Origin: CAVRTM01 sp963724015
GTDB taxonomy: Bacteria > Actinomycetota > Actinomycetes > Actinomycetales > Dermatophilaceae
Reading direction: 5' to 3'
Length of the DNA: 64,000 nucleotides
Assembly: GCA_963724015.1 (NCBI GenBank)
Contig: CAVRTM010000004.1
Span: 434,001-498,000, forward strand
Both the position numbers and the translations under genes were made by a program. The first letter of the stretch is position 1. Each line of letters begins with the position of its first letter. The notes beneath the pieces are model-generated. The model was not told the DNA's origin. It did no database searches and saw only the letters and a program-made list of their open reading frames with translations. Shown in pieces: positions 9,989 through 18,920 of this stretch.

Positions 9989-11505
9989 GCTCGGCCGTCG
10001 TCAGCATCGACCTGGGCATCCTCCTGCCCGTCCTCGCTCCCGCCCTGGGCGCGGCAGCGGTCCTGGTCGTGGACCTCGCCGCGACCCGGCTGCGGCGCAC
10101 CCACTACGCCCTGGCCCTGGTCAGCCTCCTCGTCGGCGCCGTCGCGACCGTCCCCGGGCTCGGCTCGTTGCCGGGTGACGCACGCTCGACGCTGTGCCTG
10201 CCGGCCAGCCCGGGGCGCTGCCTCTACGCCGCGACCGCGGTCGCCTCGGGGCTGCAGCTGGCCGCGCTGCTCGGGGCCGTGGTCACGCTGCTGCTGGCCT
10301 GGCCCGAGGACCGCGAGACCCCGCCCGGGCGCACCAGCGTCACCGTCAGCCTGGTGCTCACCGCCACGGCCGGCGCCACCGCCGTCGCCGCAGCCCGCGA
10401 CCTCGGCACCTGGCTGGTCGCCCTCGAGCTGGCCACGCTGCCGGTGGTGGCACTGGTCGCGCTGCGCGGGGCCCGCGCGGCGATCACCGGCGCCGTCGCG
10501 CTCCTGACGACCTCCCTGGTGTCCTTCGCGATGCTGGCGATGGCGGCCGCCCTCTGGCTGGCCGCGACCGGCCAGGCCTTCCTCGACACCGGGGCCGCGC
10601 TGCAGGCCGCCGCCGACCCGGGGCGCCGCTCGGTCCTGGTGCTCGCCGTGGTGCTGGCCCTGGCCGGCGTGGGGTTCAAGCTCTCGCTGGTGCCGTTCCA
10701 CGCGTGGACCCCGGAGGCCTACGACGGCGCGTCCCTGCCGGTCGCGGCCTTCCTCGCCGGCACCTCCAAGGTCGCGGCGCTGGCGGCGCTGCTCGTGGTG
10801 GTGCAGGCCATCGCGCCGCTCGGGGCGCCGGTCCTCACCGCCGTGGCCGTGCTGGCCGCGCTCAGCATGACCCTGGGCAACGTCATGGCCCTGCGCCAGG
10901 ACGGCGTGCTGCGCCTGCTCGCGTGGTCCACCGTCGCCCAGGCCGGCTGGGTCATCCTGCCGCTGGCCGCGGTGTCCACCTCCGCAGTCCGGGCCGCGAG
11001 CGGCTACCTGCTGGCCTACCTCGTCGCCACGCTCCTCGCGTTCGCCGTGGTCGCGGCTCTGGGGCACCTGCGCGGTCCGGTCGCGGCCCGCACCCTCTCG
11101 TCGTACGGCTCGGGACGCGGGCTCCTGCGCGAGCACCCCCTGCTGGCGTGTGCCCTCGGCCTGGCGCTGCTGTCGCTGGCGGGGCTGCCGCCCGGCTTGC
11201 TCGGCGTCGTCGCCAAGGTGGTCGCCCTGCGCCCGGTGGTCGCCGACGGACTGTGGCTGCTGGCGGTGGTCGCCGCCGGCAACGCCGTGCTCGGGGTCGC
11301 GGTCTACCTGCGCTGGCTGCGGCTGCTGCTCGGGCCGGTGCCGGGGGAGGACGTGGTCGGCGAGCCGGCAGCCGCGCACACCGGCGCCCCTGAGGGCGTC
11401 CGTCGCCGGGTCCACCCGGCCGTGCTCGTTGCGGTTCTGCTGACGTTCGCCACGCTGGTGCTGACCAGCCTGGCCCCCGAGCTGCTGTTGCACCTGCTCG
11501 GCTGA
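9985..11505 (+). CDS. nuoN: NADH-quinone oxidoreductase subunit N
   Basis: Third antiporter-like subunit, 506 residues, intact. It shows 'LVALELATLPVVALVALRG', 'GVGFKLSLVPFHAWTPEAYDGASLPVAAFLAGTSK' (pattern quoted in pieces: GFKLSLVPFH, WTPEAYDGA, FLAGTSK), 'RLLAWSTVAQAGW' and a C-terminal helix. Last gene of the nuo run. A 55-bp gap separates it from htpX, so htpX may be co-transcribed. The ten-subunit set (A, B, C, H-N) contains the whole membrane arm plus part of the connecting arm. Confidence 0.95.
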   Translation: MSSAVVSIDLGILLPVLAPALGAAAVLVVDLAATRLRRTHYALALVSLLVGAVATVPGLGSLPGDARSTLCLPASPGRCLYAATAVASGLQLAALLGAVVTLLLAWPEDRETPPGRTSVTVSLVLTATAGATAVAAARDLGTWLVALELATLPVVALVALRGARAAITGAVALLTTSLVSFAMLAMAAALWLAATGQAFLDTGAALQAAADPGRRSVLVLAVVLALAGVGFKLSLVPFHAWTPEAYDGASLPVAAFLAGTSKVAALAALLVVVQAIAPLGAPVLTAVAVLAALSMTLGNVMALRQDGVLRLLAWSTVAQAGWVILPLAAVSTSAVRAASGYLLAYLVATLLAFAVVAALGHLRGPVAARTLSSYGSGRGLLREHPLLACALGLALLSLAGLPPGLLGVVAKVVALRPVVADGLWLLAVVAAGNAVLGVAVYLRWLRLLLGPVPGEDVVGEPAAAHTGAPEGVRRRVHPAVLVAVLLTFATLVLTSLAPELLLHLLG

Positions 11506-11560
11506 GCCGCGCCGGGCCGCGCACCGGAACACCGGCGCGCGCAGCGTCGTTGATCGGGAC

Positions 11561-12433
11561 ATGCACAAGCACCACAACGGTCTGAAGACCGCTGCGCTGT
11601 TCGGCGGCATCTTCGCCGTCCTCCTCGCCCTGGGCGCCGTCATCGGCCAGGGTCGCTACCTCTGGCTGTTCGCGCTGTTCGGCGTGGGCATGACCGCCTA
11701 CGGCTACTGGAACAGCGACAAGCTGGCGATCAAGGCGATGCGCGCCTACCCCGTCAGCGAGGCCCAGGCCCCGGCGATGTACCGCATCGTGCGCGAGCTC
11801 TCGACCGCGGCCAACCAGCCGATGCCGCGCCTGTACATCTCCCCGACCGAGGCGCCCAACGCCTTCGCCACCGGACGCAACCCCCGCCACGCGGCGGTGT
11901 GCTGCACCGAGGGCATCCTCAACCTCCTCGACGAGCGCGAGCTGCGCGGCGTGCTCGGCCACGAGCTGATGCACGTCTACAACCGCGACATCCTCACCGC
12001 CTCGGTCGCGGCAGCGGTCGCCGGCGTCATCACCAGCGTGGCGCAGATGCTGATGTTCACCAGCATGTTCGGCGGCGGCAGCGACGAGGACCGTCCCAAC
12101 CCGATCGCGCTGCTGGCCATGTCGCTGCTGGCACCGGTGGCCGCGATGACCATCCAGATGGCCATCAGCCGCACCCGCGAGTACGACGCCGACGAGGACG
12201 GGTCCACCCTCACCGGCGACCCGCTCGCCCTCGCGTCCGCCCTGCGCAAGCTGGAGTCCGGCACCGCCCGCGCCCCGCTCGCCCCCCAGCGCGACATCGT
12301 CAACGCCAGCCACATGATGATCGCCAACCCGTTCCGGGCGCAGGACGTCTCCAGGCTGTTCTCGACCCACCCCCCGATGCCCGAGCGGATCGCCCGCCTC
12401 GAGGCGATGTCGAGCGGCTACCGCGGCTCCTGA
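11561..12433 (+). CDS. htpX: M48 family membrane zinc metallopeptidase HtpX
   Basis: Membrane-bound zinc protease for quality control of membrane proteins. 290 residues: two N-terminal helices (about 12-30 and 35-55), then 'SPTEAPNAFATGRNP', the zinc motif 'HELMH' at about residue 140, two more helices, and the third zinc ligand region 'SRTREYDADEDGS'. The C-terminal 'FSTHPPMPERIARLE' is typical of HtpX. The frame is intact. It lies 55 bp after nuoN; I recall the same placement after the second nuo cluster of streptomycetes, suggesting a role in assembly or turnover of that membrane complex, but this is inference. Confidence 0.95.
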   Translation: MHKHHNGLKTAALFGGIFAVLLALGAVIGQGRYLWLFALFGVGMTAYGYWNSDKLAIKAMRAYPVSEAQAPAMYRIVRELSTAANQPMPRLYISPTEAPNAFATGRNPRHAAVCCTEGILNLLDERELRGVLGHELMHVYNRDILTASVAAAVAGVITSVAQMLMFTSMFGGGSDEDRPNPIALLAMSLLAPVAAMTIQMAISRTREYDADEDGSTLTGDPLALASALRKLESGTARAPLAPQRDIVNASHMMIANPFRAQDVSRLFSTHPPMPERIARLEAMSSGYRGS

Positions 12434-12462
12434 CCGCCGGCCCGTCTGAGAGGGTGTCGGCC

Positions 12463-14958
12463 ATGGCCAGTCTCACGCGGGTGGAAGCAGCGGCGCGCGC
12501 CGCACTCATCGACGTCACGTCGTACGACCTCGACCTCGACCTCGACAGCGGGGACCGGACGTTCGGGTCCGTGGCGACGATCCGGTTCACCTGTCGTGAG
12601 CCCGGGGCGCAGACGTTCCTCGACGTCCGGCCGGAGGCACTGCACCGGGTGACGCTCAACGGCACGGAGGTGGACCCGGCGCTGCTCGCCGACGGGCGGC
12701 TCCCGCTGTCCGACCTGCTCCCCGACAACGAGGTCGTCGTCAGCGCGACCATGCGCTACAGCAACGACGGTCAGGGGCTGCACCGCAGCGTCGACGCCGC
12801 CGACGGCAACCACTACGTCTACGGCCACCTGTTCCTCGACGCCGCGCCGCGGGTCTATGGCTGCTTCGACCAGCCCGACCTCAAGGCGCCGTACGACGTG
12901 CGCGTCACCACCCCCGTCGACTGGGTCGTCGTGGGCAACGGCGCGGCCACCGGGGCGGACGGGCGGTGGACGCTGGCGACGACCCGGCCGCTGTCGACGT
13001 ACTTCGTCACCGTCTGCGCCGGGCCCTACGTGTCGGTGCACGCCGAGCACGACACCATCCCGCTCGGCATCCACGCGCGCGCCTCGCTCAAGGACGCCCT
13101 CGAGCGGCACGCCGGGCAGATGTTCGAGGTGACCCGGCAGTCCCTCGACCACTACCACTCGCTCTTCGGCATCCGGTACCCGTTCGGGGAGTACCACCAG
13201 GTGTTCGTCCCGGAGTTCAACGCCGGCGCCATGGAGAACCCCGGCTGCGTGACGCTGCGCGACCAGTACCTCTTCCGCGGCCAGGCCACGGAGGACGAGA
13301 TCCTCAGCCGTTCCAACACGATCGCCCACGAGTGCGCCCACATGTGGTTCGGCGACCTGGTGACCATGACGTGGTGGGACGACCTGTGGCTGAACGAGTC
13401 GTTCGCCGAGTACATGTCGCACCGGACCCTCGTGGCGGCCACGGAGTTCACCGACGCGTGGGTGGACTCCGCTGTGGCGCGCAAGGTCTGGGGCTACGCC
13501 GCCGAGCGGATGCCGTCCACGCACCCCGTCGCCGGCTCACCCGCACCGGACGCCGCCTCCGCCCTGCAGAACTTCGACGGGATCTCCTACGCCAAGGGCG
13601 CGGCGACGCTGCGACAGCTGATCGCCTACATCGGCGACGACGCGTTCCTCGCCGGGGTCCGCGACCACCTGACCGGGCACGCCTACGGCAACGCCGACCT
13701 GGCCGACTTCCTCGCCGCGATGGAGCGGGCGAGCGGCAAGGACCTGCAGGCCTGGGCCGACGCGTGGCTGCGGACCGCGCGGCTGGACACGGTCAGCCTC
13801 GACGTCGAGACCGACGGCGGCGTGGTCACCGCGGCCCGACTGCACCGCACGGCTCCCGCCGGGGAGGCGGTGCAGCGCCCACACAGCCTGGACGTCGCCG
13901 GCTTCACCGACGGCGCCGAGGTCTTCCGGGTCGACACCGTCGCCGAGCGGGACGTCACCGAGCTGCCCGCGCTCGTGGGCCGGCCGGCGGCGCGGCTGGT
14001 CGTGCCCAACGCCGGCGACCTGACGTGGGCCACCGTGGAGCTGGACGAGGACACCCTGCAGTCCCTGCCCGGGCAGCTGGCGTCGGTGCCCGACACGCTG
14101 GCCCGCGCCGTGCTCTGGACCTCCCTGATCGACGGGGTCTGCCTGGGTTCGGTGGACCCCCGGCTGATGCTGCGCACCTTCGCGGCGGCGTGGCCGGCCG
14201 AGTCCAACGCCTCGGTCGTCAACCGGATCTCGGGCGTCGTGGTCGGCCGGGTGATCCACCAGTTCCTCCCGCCGGCCGAGCAGGAGGAGGCCACCGAGCA
14301 GGTCGCCGCGGCAGCGGCGCAGCTGCTCGAGCACGCGGCGCCGGGCTCGACCACCGCGCTCGTGGCTGCACGCCGCATCGCGATGACCTCCAGCGACACC
14401 GCGCTGCTGCGGCGCTGGGCCGACGGGGACGGGCTGCCGGAGGGGATGGCCTCCGACACGGACCTGCGCTGGCTGGTGCTGCGCAACCTGGCCGCCTCGG
14501 GCGCGATCGGGGAGCCGGAGATCGACGCCGCGCTCGACCGCGACCGGACGCTGCAGGGCAGCCTGCAGGCGCTGCGCGCCAAGGCCTCCCGCCCGGACGG
14601 CGCCTCCAAGGCCTGGGCCTGGGACCAGCTGACGGCGGACCGCGGCCGCTCCAACTACGAGATGAACGAGCTGGCGGCCGGCTTCTGGACCGCCCGGGAC
14701 CTCGACGTGGTCCGCCCGTACGTCGAGCGCTACTTCACCGACGTGCCGGCGATGGCGGGGCGGGTGGGGGAGGACGCGCTCGCCCGTGTCGCCACGCTCG
14801 GCTACCCCAGCCCGGTGGTCGAGCAGGCCACGCTCGACCTCACCGAGGCCGCGCTGGCGCGCGACGACCTGAGCCCGGCGGTCCGCCGCGCGCTCGTGGA
14901 CGCCGGCTCCGAGCTGGCCGAGGGGGTGCGCTCGCAGGCGCGGTTCGTCTGGGGGTGA
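12463..14958 (+). CDS. pepN: Aminopeptidase N (M1 family)
   Basis: Cytosolic zinc aminopeptidase removing N-terminal residues from peptides, 831 residues, intact. The substrate-binding motif 'GAMENPG' is at about residue 255. The zinc site 'HECAHMWFGDLVT...NESFAEY' (HEXXH-18-E) is at about 288-312. The C-terminal half is the helical ERAP1-like domain usual in actinobacterial PepN. An ATG at 12463 follows 'gagaggg' at a spacing of 8 bp; an in-frame GTG nine bases upstream is less likely. The gene stands alone after htpX. Confidence 0.95.
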   Translation: MASLTRVEAAARAALIDVTSYDLDLDLDSGDRTFGSVATIRFTCREPGAQTFLDVRPEALHRVTLNGTEVDPALLADGRLPLSDLLPDNEVVVSATMRYSNDGQGLHRSVDAADGNHYVYGHLFLDAAPRVYGCFDQPDLKAPYDVRVTTPVDWVVVGNGAATGADGRWTLATTRPLSTYFVTVCAGPYVSVHAEHDTIPLGIHARASLKDALERHAGQMFEVTRQSLDHYHSLFGIRYPFGEYHQVFVPEFNAGAMENPGCVTLRDQYLFRGQATEDEILSRSNTIAHECAHMWFGDLVTMTWWDDLWLNESFAEYMSHRTLVAATEFTDAWVDSAVARKVWGYAAERMPSTHPVAGSPAPDAASALQNFDGISYAKGAATLRQLIAYIGDDAFLAGVRDHLTGHAYGNADLADFLAAMERASGKDLQAWADAWLRTARLDTVSLDVETDGGVVTAARLHRTAPAGEAVQRPHSLDVAGFTDGAEVFRVDTVAERDVTELPALVGRPAARLVVPNAGDLTWATVELDEDTLQSLPGQLASVPDTLARAVLWTSLIDGVCLGSVDPRLMLRTFAAAWPAESNASVVNRISGVVVGRVIHQFLPPAEQEEATEQVAAAAAQLLEHAAPGSTTALVAARRIAMTSSDTALLRRWADGDGLPEGMASDTDLRWLVLRNLAASGAIGEPEIDAALDRDRTLQGSLQALRAKASRPDGASKAWAWDQLTADRGRSNYEMNELAAGFWTARDLDVVRPYVERYFTDVPAMAGRVGEDALARVATLGYPSPVVEQATLDLTEAALARDDLSPAVRRALVDAGSELAEGVRSQARFVWG

Positions 14959-15052
14959 GGCTTCTCACGCATCGGCGCCGGAGGGAATCCTTGACCGGTC
15001 AACGACCTTGGAACAGGGGACCGACGACTTCCGACCGATCGTGAGGATCCTC

Positions 15053-16132
15053 GTGACCGACCTCTTCTCCGGCTACCGCCTCGGTGAGCTGCAGCTGTCC
15101 AACCGCATCGTCATGGCGCCGATGACCCGCAACCGGGCCACGGCCGACGGCGTCCCCACGCCGTCGATGGCGACCTACTACGCCCAGCGTGCGGGGGCCG
15201 GCCTGATCATCACCGAGGGCACGCAGCCGTCCGCGGTGGGGCAGGGGTACCCGCACACCCCGGGCCTGCACACCGACGAGCAGGTCGAGGGCTGGCGGGC
15301 CGTCGCGGACGCCGTGCACGCCGAGGGTGGCGTGATCTTCGCCCAGCTGATGCACGCGGGCCGCATCTCCCACCCCAAGGTGATCGGCACGACGCCGGTC
15401 GCCCCGTCCGCCGTCCGGCCCGCGGGTGAGGTGTTCACCGGCGAGGGCACCGACCCGTTCGAGACACCGCGCGCGCTCGAGAGCGACGAGCTGCCCGCGG
15501 TGGTCGAGGAGTTCGTCGACGCCGCGCGCCGCGCCGTGGCCGCCGGCCTGGACGGCGTCGAGCTGCACGCGGCCAACGGCTACCTGCTGCAGCAGTTCCT
15601 CGCCGACGGCTCCAACCAGCGCACCGATGCCTACGGCGGTACGCCGGAGAACCGGGCCCGCTTCGTGGTCGAGGTGGCCCAGGCCGTCGTCGCCGCGATC
15701 GGCGCCCACCGGGTCGGCATCCGCGTCTCCCCGAACGTCGACTTCAACGACAACGCCGAGACCGAGGCGGCCGAGACCTACGCCGCCCTGCTGGACGGCC
15801 TCAAGCCGCTGGGTCTGGCCTACCTGCACGTCATCGAGGACATCACCAGCGCCGACGGGGCCGTCGGCCAGGCGCTGCGCGAGGGCTTCGAAGGCACCGT
15901 CATCGTCAACACCGGCTTCGGCGGCTCGAGTGACCTGGTCACGGCCGAGCGCAGCGTCGAGACCTCCGGTGGCGACCTGTTCTCGATCGGTCGGGCCTTC
16001 ATCGCCAACCCCGACCTGGTGGACCGCCTGAAGAGCAGCGCCCCGCTCAACGTCCCGGACGGCGACACCTTCTACGCCGGCGGCGACCAGGGCTACATCG
16101 ACTACCCGACGCTGGAGCAGCGCTCCGCCTGA
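15053..16132 (+). CDS. Old Yellow Enzyme family alkene reductase (NemA-like)
   Basis: FMN-dependent ene-reductase using NADPH to reduce activated C=C bonds, nitro-esters or similar. It starts 'LFSGYRLGELQLSNRIVMAPMTRNRA', shown in two pieces as the OYE opening (LFSGYRLG and NRIVMAPMTR). 'FAQLMHAGRISHP' and 'GVELHAANGYLLQQFLADGSN' carry the paired catalytic His/Asn region and FMN contacts; 'SIGRAFIANPDLVDRL' is the C-terminal phosphate-binding part. I chose GTG 15053 because 'gagga' sits 5 bp upstream and because this matches family N-termini; GTG 15041 and ATG 15008 are in-frame alternatives. About 359 residues. Physiological substrate unknown. Confidence 0.9.
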   Translation: MTDLFSGYRLGELQLSNRIVMAPMTRNRATADGVPTPSMATYYAQRAGAGLIITEGTQPSAVGQGYPHTPGLHTDEQVEGWRAVADAVHAEGGVIFAQLMHAGRISHPKVIGTTPVAPSAVRPAGEVFTGEGTDPFETPRALESDELPAVVEEFVDAARRAVAAGLDGVELHAANGYLLQQFLADGSNQRTDAYGGTPENRARFVVEVAQAVVAAIGAHRVGIRVSPNVDFNDNAETEAAETYAALLDGLKPLGLAYLHVIEDITSADGAVGQALREGFEGTVIVNTGFGGSSDLVTAERSVETSGGDLFSIGRAFIANPDLVDRLKSSAPLNVPDGDTFYAGGDQGYIDYPTLEQRSA

Positions 16133-16150
16133 GTCGTCGTACGGCATGCG

Positions 16151-16185
16151 GCAGGGCCCCGGACGGTCACCGTCCGGGGCCCTGC
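16151..16185. terminator. Strong bidirectional hairpin between the oxidoreductase and yajQ
   Basis: A perfect 17-bp inverted repeat with a one-base centre: arms at 16151-16167 and 16169-16185, beginning GCAGGGCCCCGGACGGT. It lies 18 bp past the stop of the + strand oxidoreductase and 12 bp past the stop of the - strand yajQ, so it can end both transcripts. Confidence 0.85.
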
Positions 16186-16197
16186 GCGCGTCGTGGG

Positions 16198-16692
16198 TCA
16201 GCGGTAGTTGGTGAACTGCAGGGCCACCTCGAGGTCGGCCTGGCGCAGCATCGCCATGACGGCCTGCAGGTCGTCCTTGGACTTGCTGCTGACGCGCAGC
16301 TCGTCCCCCTGGATCAGCGGCTTGACGGTCTTGCCGAACTCGTCGCGGATCATCTTGCTGATCTTCTTGGCGTCCTCCTGGGTGATGCCGTCCTTGAGGG
16401 AGGCCTCGAGGCGGTACTCCTTCCCGGAGGGCTTGGGGTCGCCGTCGCCGAGGTCGAGGGCCTTGAGCGAGACGTTGCGCTTGATCAGCTTGGTCTGGAA
16501 GACGTCGAGGACGGCGCGGACCCGCTCCTCGGAGTTGGCCTTCATCAGGACGTTGTCGCCGCTCCACTCGATCGAGGCGCCGACGTTCTTGAAGTCGTAG
16601 CGCTGGGTGATCTCCTTCTGCGCCTGGGTCAGCGCGTTGGCGACCTCCTGCTTGTCGACCTTGCTCACCACGTCGAACGATGCGTCGGCCAT
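16198..16692 (-). CDS. yajQ: YajQ family nucleotide-binding protein
   Basis: Small UPF0234 protein of 164 residues, built of two ferredoxin-like domains. It opens 'MADASFDVVSKVDKQEV' and contains 'ITQRYDFKNVGASIEW' and 'KMIRDEFGKTVKPLIQGDEL', all family-typical. Homologues bind tRNA or nucleotides, and in some bacteria cyclic-di-GMP; the role here is unknown. The ATG at 16692 has 'ggagag' upstream. It diverges from tRNA-Tyr, which starts about 100 bp away. Confidence 0.93.
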   Translation of the reverse strand: MADASFDVVSKVDKQEVANALTQAQKEITQRYDFKNVGASIEWSGDNVLMKANSEERVRAVLDVFQTKLIKRNVSLKALDLGDGDPKPSGKEYRLEASLKDGITQEDAKKISKMIRDEFGKTVKPLIQGDELRVSSKSKDDLQAVMAMLRQADLEVALQFTNYR

Positions 16693-16790
16693 GTCTCTCC
16701 TTGCGTTGGTGCTGGGTGCGGGACCGGCCCGGGGACGGTACCGATTGGACTCGCGGGGTGGTTCGGTTGCTATCCTTCCATCCGCACCAC

Positions 16791-16874
16791 GGCAGGTTGC
16801 CCGAGCGGCCAATGGGAGCGGACTGTAAATCCGTCGCGAAAGCTTCGAAGGTTCGAATCCTTCACCTGCCACCA
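16791..16874 (+). tRNA. tRNA-Tyr (anticodon GTA)
   Basis: Acceptor stem GGCAGGT pairs with ACCTGCC, followed by discriminator A and an encoded CCA. The anticodon loop reads ACTGTAAATC, with anticodon GTA. A long variable arm and a T-loop 'GGTTCGAATCC' fit bacterial tRNA-Tyr. Confidence 0.97.
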
Positions 16875-16898
16875 GCTGGATGTTGCACCAGGCACCGG

Positions 16899-16919
16899 AC
16901 CCCCACCTCGTGTGGGGGT
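16899..16919 (+). terminator. Hairpin after tRNA-Tyr
   Basis: ACCCCCAC pairs perfectly with GTGGGGGT across a five-base loop, with partial pairing extending outward (CACCGG/TTCGGTG). It lies 24 bp past the tRNA and is likely its terminator. The following 240 bp to the M48 peptidase stop show no gene I can support. Confidence 0.7.
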
Positions 16920-17163
16920 TCGGTGTTTCCGCCGGAGATCCTGTCGTCGGGCCGGCCCCGTGCAGCAGGTTCTGCGCCACTCGGCCCCCATTGTTGACGT
17001 GATTGTCGACCACCTGGGGTGCCGGTGGGTCGGGCCGAACCCCGGTCGTACCCGGTCATCGGGCCGCCTGCTCCCAGCGCGGCGCCGCCGGCGGCTCGAC
17101 TACCAGGCGCGCCGACCGGACCCGGCCGAGGGCCACCAGCGCCACCACGAGGCTGGCCAGTGG

Positions 17164-18102
17164 TCACCAGCGGATACCGGGCCAACGCAGCCTCGGCGGG
17201 TCGACGATGTGCGGGTAGCTCCCCGGAGGCAACGGCCGGTCGACGACGTACCACCGGTGGCCGTCGTGGGGTTCGAGCTCGCGCAGCCGCCGGGTCCGCT
17301 CCCGCGTCGACGGATGGGTGCGCAGCAGCAGCGGATCGGGCAGCGGGCCGCGTCCCACGAGCAGGCGCTCCCAGATCCGGCCGGCCGTGCGCTCGAGCAC
17401 TTCCAGGGCGCAGGCCAGCCCCTCGGGGTCACCGGTGAGGCGTGCAGCGGTGAGGTCGGCATCGAACTCCCGGGACCGGGACAGGGCCAGCTGCAGCAGG
17501 GTGATCACGATCGGCAAGGCCACCAGCACGACGTCGAGCAGCAGCAGACCCGCGTCGCCGCCGAAGGCCAGGACGACGGCGACCGGGCTCGAGAGCAGGC
17601 CCAGGAAGGCCAGGGCCTGGCAGAGCCGACCGATCGCGTCGGACAGGGTCATCACGGCGGCGTCGCCGGCGCGTAGATGGCCCATCTCGTGCGCCAGCAC
17701 ACCGGCCACCTCCCGGCGTTTCAGCCGGCGCAGCAGCCCGTCGGTGACGGCCAGCGCCGCGTCCGCGCCATGTCCCACGCAGAAGGAGTTGGGCGCGGCG
17801 CTGGGCACGTAGTACAGCGTCGGCTGGTGGTGCAGTCCGGCCCGGGACGCCAGCTCGGCCACCATCCAGTGAAGCTCTGGTGCCACAGCCCCCGGCAGAG
17901 GCTCTGCCCGGTACAGGGCCACTCCGGCGACCTGGGCGAGCGATCGTCCAGGCGCAACATGACCGAGCAGCTTCCGGTTCGGCTGGCAGAGGGCCACACC
18001 GAGCAGAAGCGTCGTGGGTGGTCGGACCACCACGGGCACCGCCGGGCAACAGCGCTCCTTTGGGGTGCGCAGATGGGTCTCGCCCCAGCAACCTCTCGCC
18101 AT
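17164..18102 (-). CDS. M48 family zinc metallopeptidase
   Basis: Second M48 protease of the window, distinct from HtpX at 11561. It has 'SAAPNSFCVGHGADAALAVTDGLLRRL' (pattern APNSF...VTDGLL), the zinc motif 'HEMGH' at about residue 140, two hydrophobic segments after it, and 'SRSREFDADLTAARLTGD' with the third ligand. The C-terminal 'LRTHPSTRERTRRLREL' is family-typical. Up to the HEMGH motif there are no clear paired N-terminal transmembrane helices, unlike usual HtpX-like proteins, so the true start or an upstream frameshift is uncertain. ATG 18102 has only a weak ribosome-binding site. Confidence 0.8.
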   Translation of the reverse strand: MARGCWGETHLRTPKERCCPAVPVVVRPPTTLLLGVALCQPNRKLLGHVAPGRSLAQVAGVALYRAEPLPGAVAPELHWMVAELASRAGLHHQPTLYYVPSAAPNSFCVGHGADAALAVTDGLLRRLKRREVAGVLAHEMGHLRAGDAAVMTLSDAIGRLCQALAFLGLLSSPVAVVLAFGGDAGLLLLDVVLVALPIVITLLQLALSRSREFDADLTAARLTGDPEGLACALEVLERTAGRIWERLLVGRGPLPDPLLLRTHPSTRERTRRLRELEPHDGHRWYVVDRPLPPGSYPHIVDPPRLRWPGIRW

Positions 18103-18378
18103 GTTCCACGGTGAGGTCAGTCGCGCCTGCGGCGCCAGGGGCCGATCGTCCCGTCAACTCGTCCGGGGCGGACACGTTCCTTCCGCGGCGCCGAAACGAT
18201 GCTCAAGCACGTTCTCAGGACGCAGGAGGGTGTCGTGGGCGGCGTGCCCAACGGGGCGGACCCAGAGGCCCTGCTCAGCAAGGCGCAGGGCCGCACCTAG
18301 CTGGCCACGCACGGGCTTCACGGTCGCCCGTCGGCGGCGATGACGATGTGCGCTCTCTCCCGCGGTGGGCCCGGTCGG

Positions 18379-18816
18379 TCAACGCCTTGCAGCCGCCGGC
18401 CCCACGTCGTTGCGCGTGATCGGTGAAGCAGGAGCGGCGGTGTTCCGCCCTGATGTCAGCAGCCGGACGGCCGCGCCGACGACGACGCCCTCGGAGACGA
18501 CGGCCACGACCCCGAGTGGCTCCAGCCAGTTGCCGACGTCGTCGGCGAGCTGCGGGAAGGCGACGAGCCGGGTCGCGGCGTAGCCGACGATCGCCGCGCC
18601 GCAGACCAGGCCGGCCAGTGTCGGCCCGGCTGGGTGCGAGCTGGTGAGCGAGACGCCGGCCAGCAGCAGGCAGGCCGTGGTGAGCAGGATGAACAGCACG
18701 CCCATGTACGGCGCCTCCTCGAGGTGAGGACCGATGACCGGGACGTGCGCGGCCGCCGCGACGAGCGCCGCCGCGACCAGGAGCAGCCGGGCCGGCTGCC
18801 GGATGATTGTTTTCAT
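18379..18816 (-). CDS. Small four-helix membrane protein downstream of the multicopper oxidase
   Basis: 145 residues with four predicted helices: about 8-25, 33-52 ('MGVLFILLTTACLLLAGVSL'), 60-78 and 92-115. No family that I recognise. ATG 18816 is preceded by 'gagagg'. It follows the multicopper oxidase gene by 104 bp on the same strand, so it is likely expressed with it. It may anchor, metallate or accept electrons from the oxidase, but nothing in the sequence, such as a metal-binding Met/His cluster, shows this directly. Confidence 0.75.
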   Translation of the reverse strand: MKTIIRQPARLLLVAAALVAAAAHVPVIGPHLEEAPYMGVLFILLTTACLLLAGVSLTSSHPAGPTLAGLVCGAAIVGYAATRLVAFPQLADDVGNWLEPLGVVAVVSEGVVVGAAVRLLTSGRNTAAPASPITRNDVGPAAARR

Positions 18817-18920
18817 GGATCTGCCTCTCGGGACGGGATCGTGGTCGTGTGCGTAGGGAGGAAGGGGGTCGGGCCGCGCGGGGACATCCCGCGCGCGGCC
18901 CGACCGGTCGAGCGGGTGGG

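Noticed and set aside
18199..18300. Small ATG-started frame of 33 codons between the M48 peptidase and the small membrane protein gene
   Set aside because: No ribosome-binding site, no recognisable family, and the length is expected by chance in high-GC DNA.
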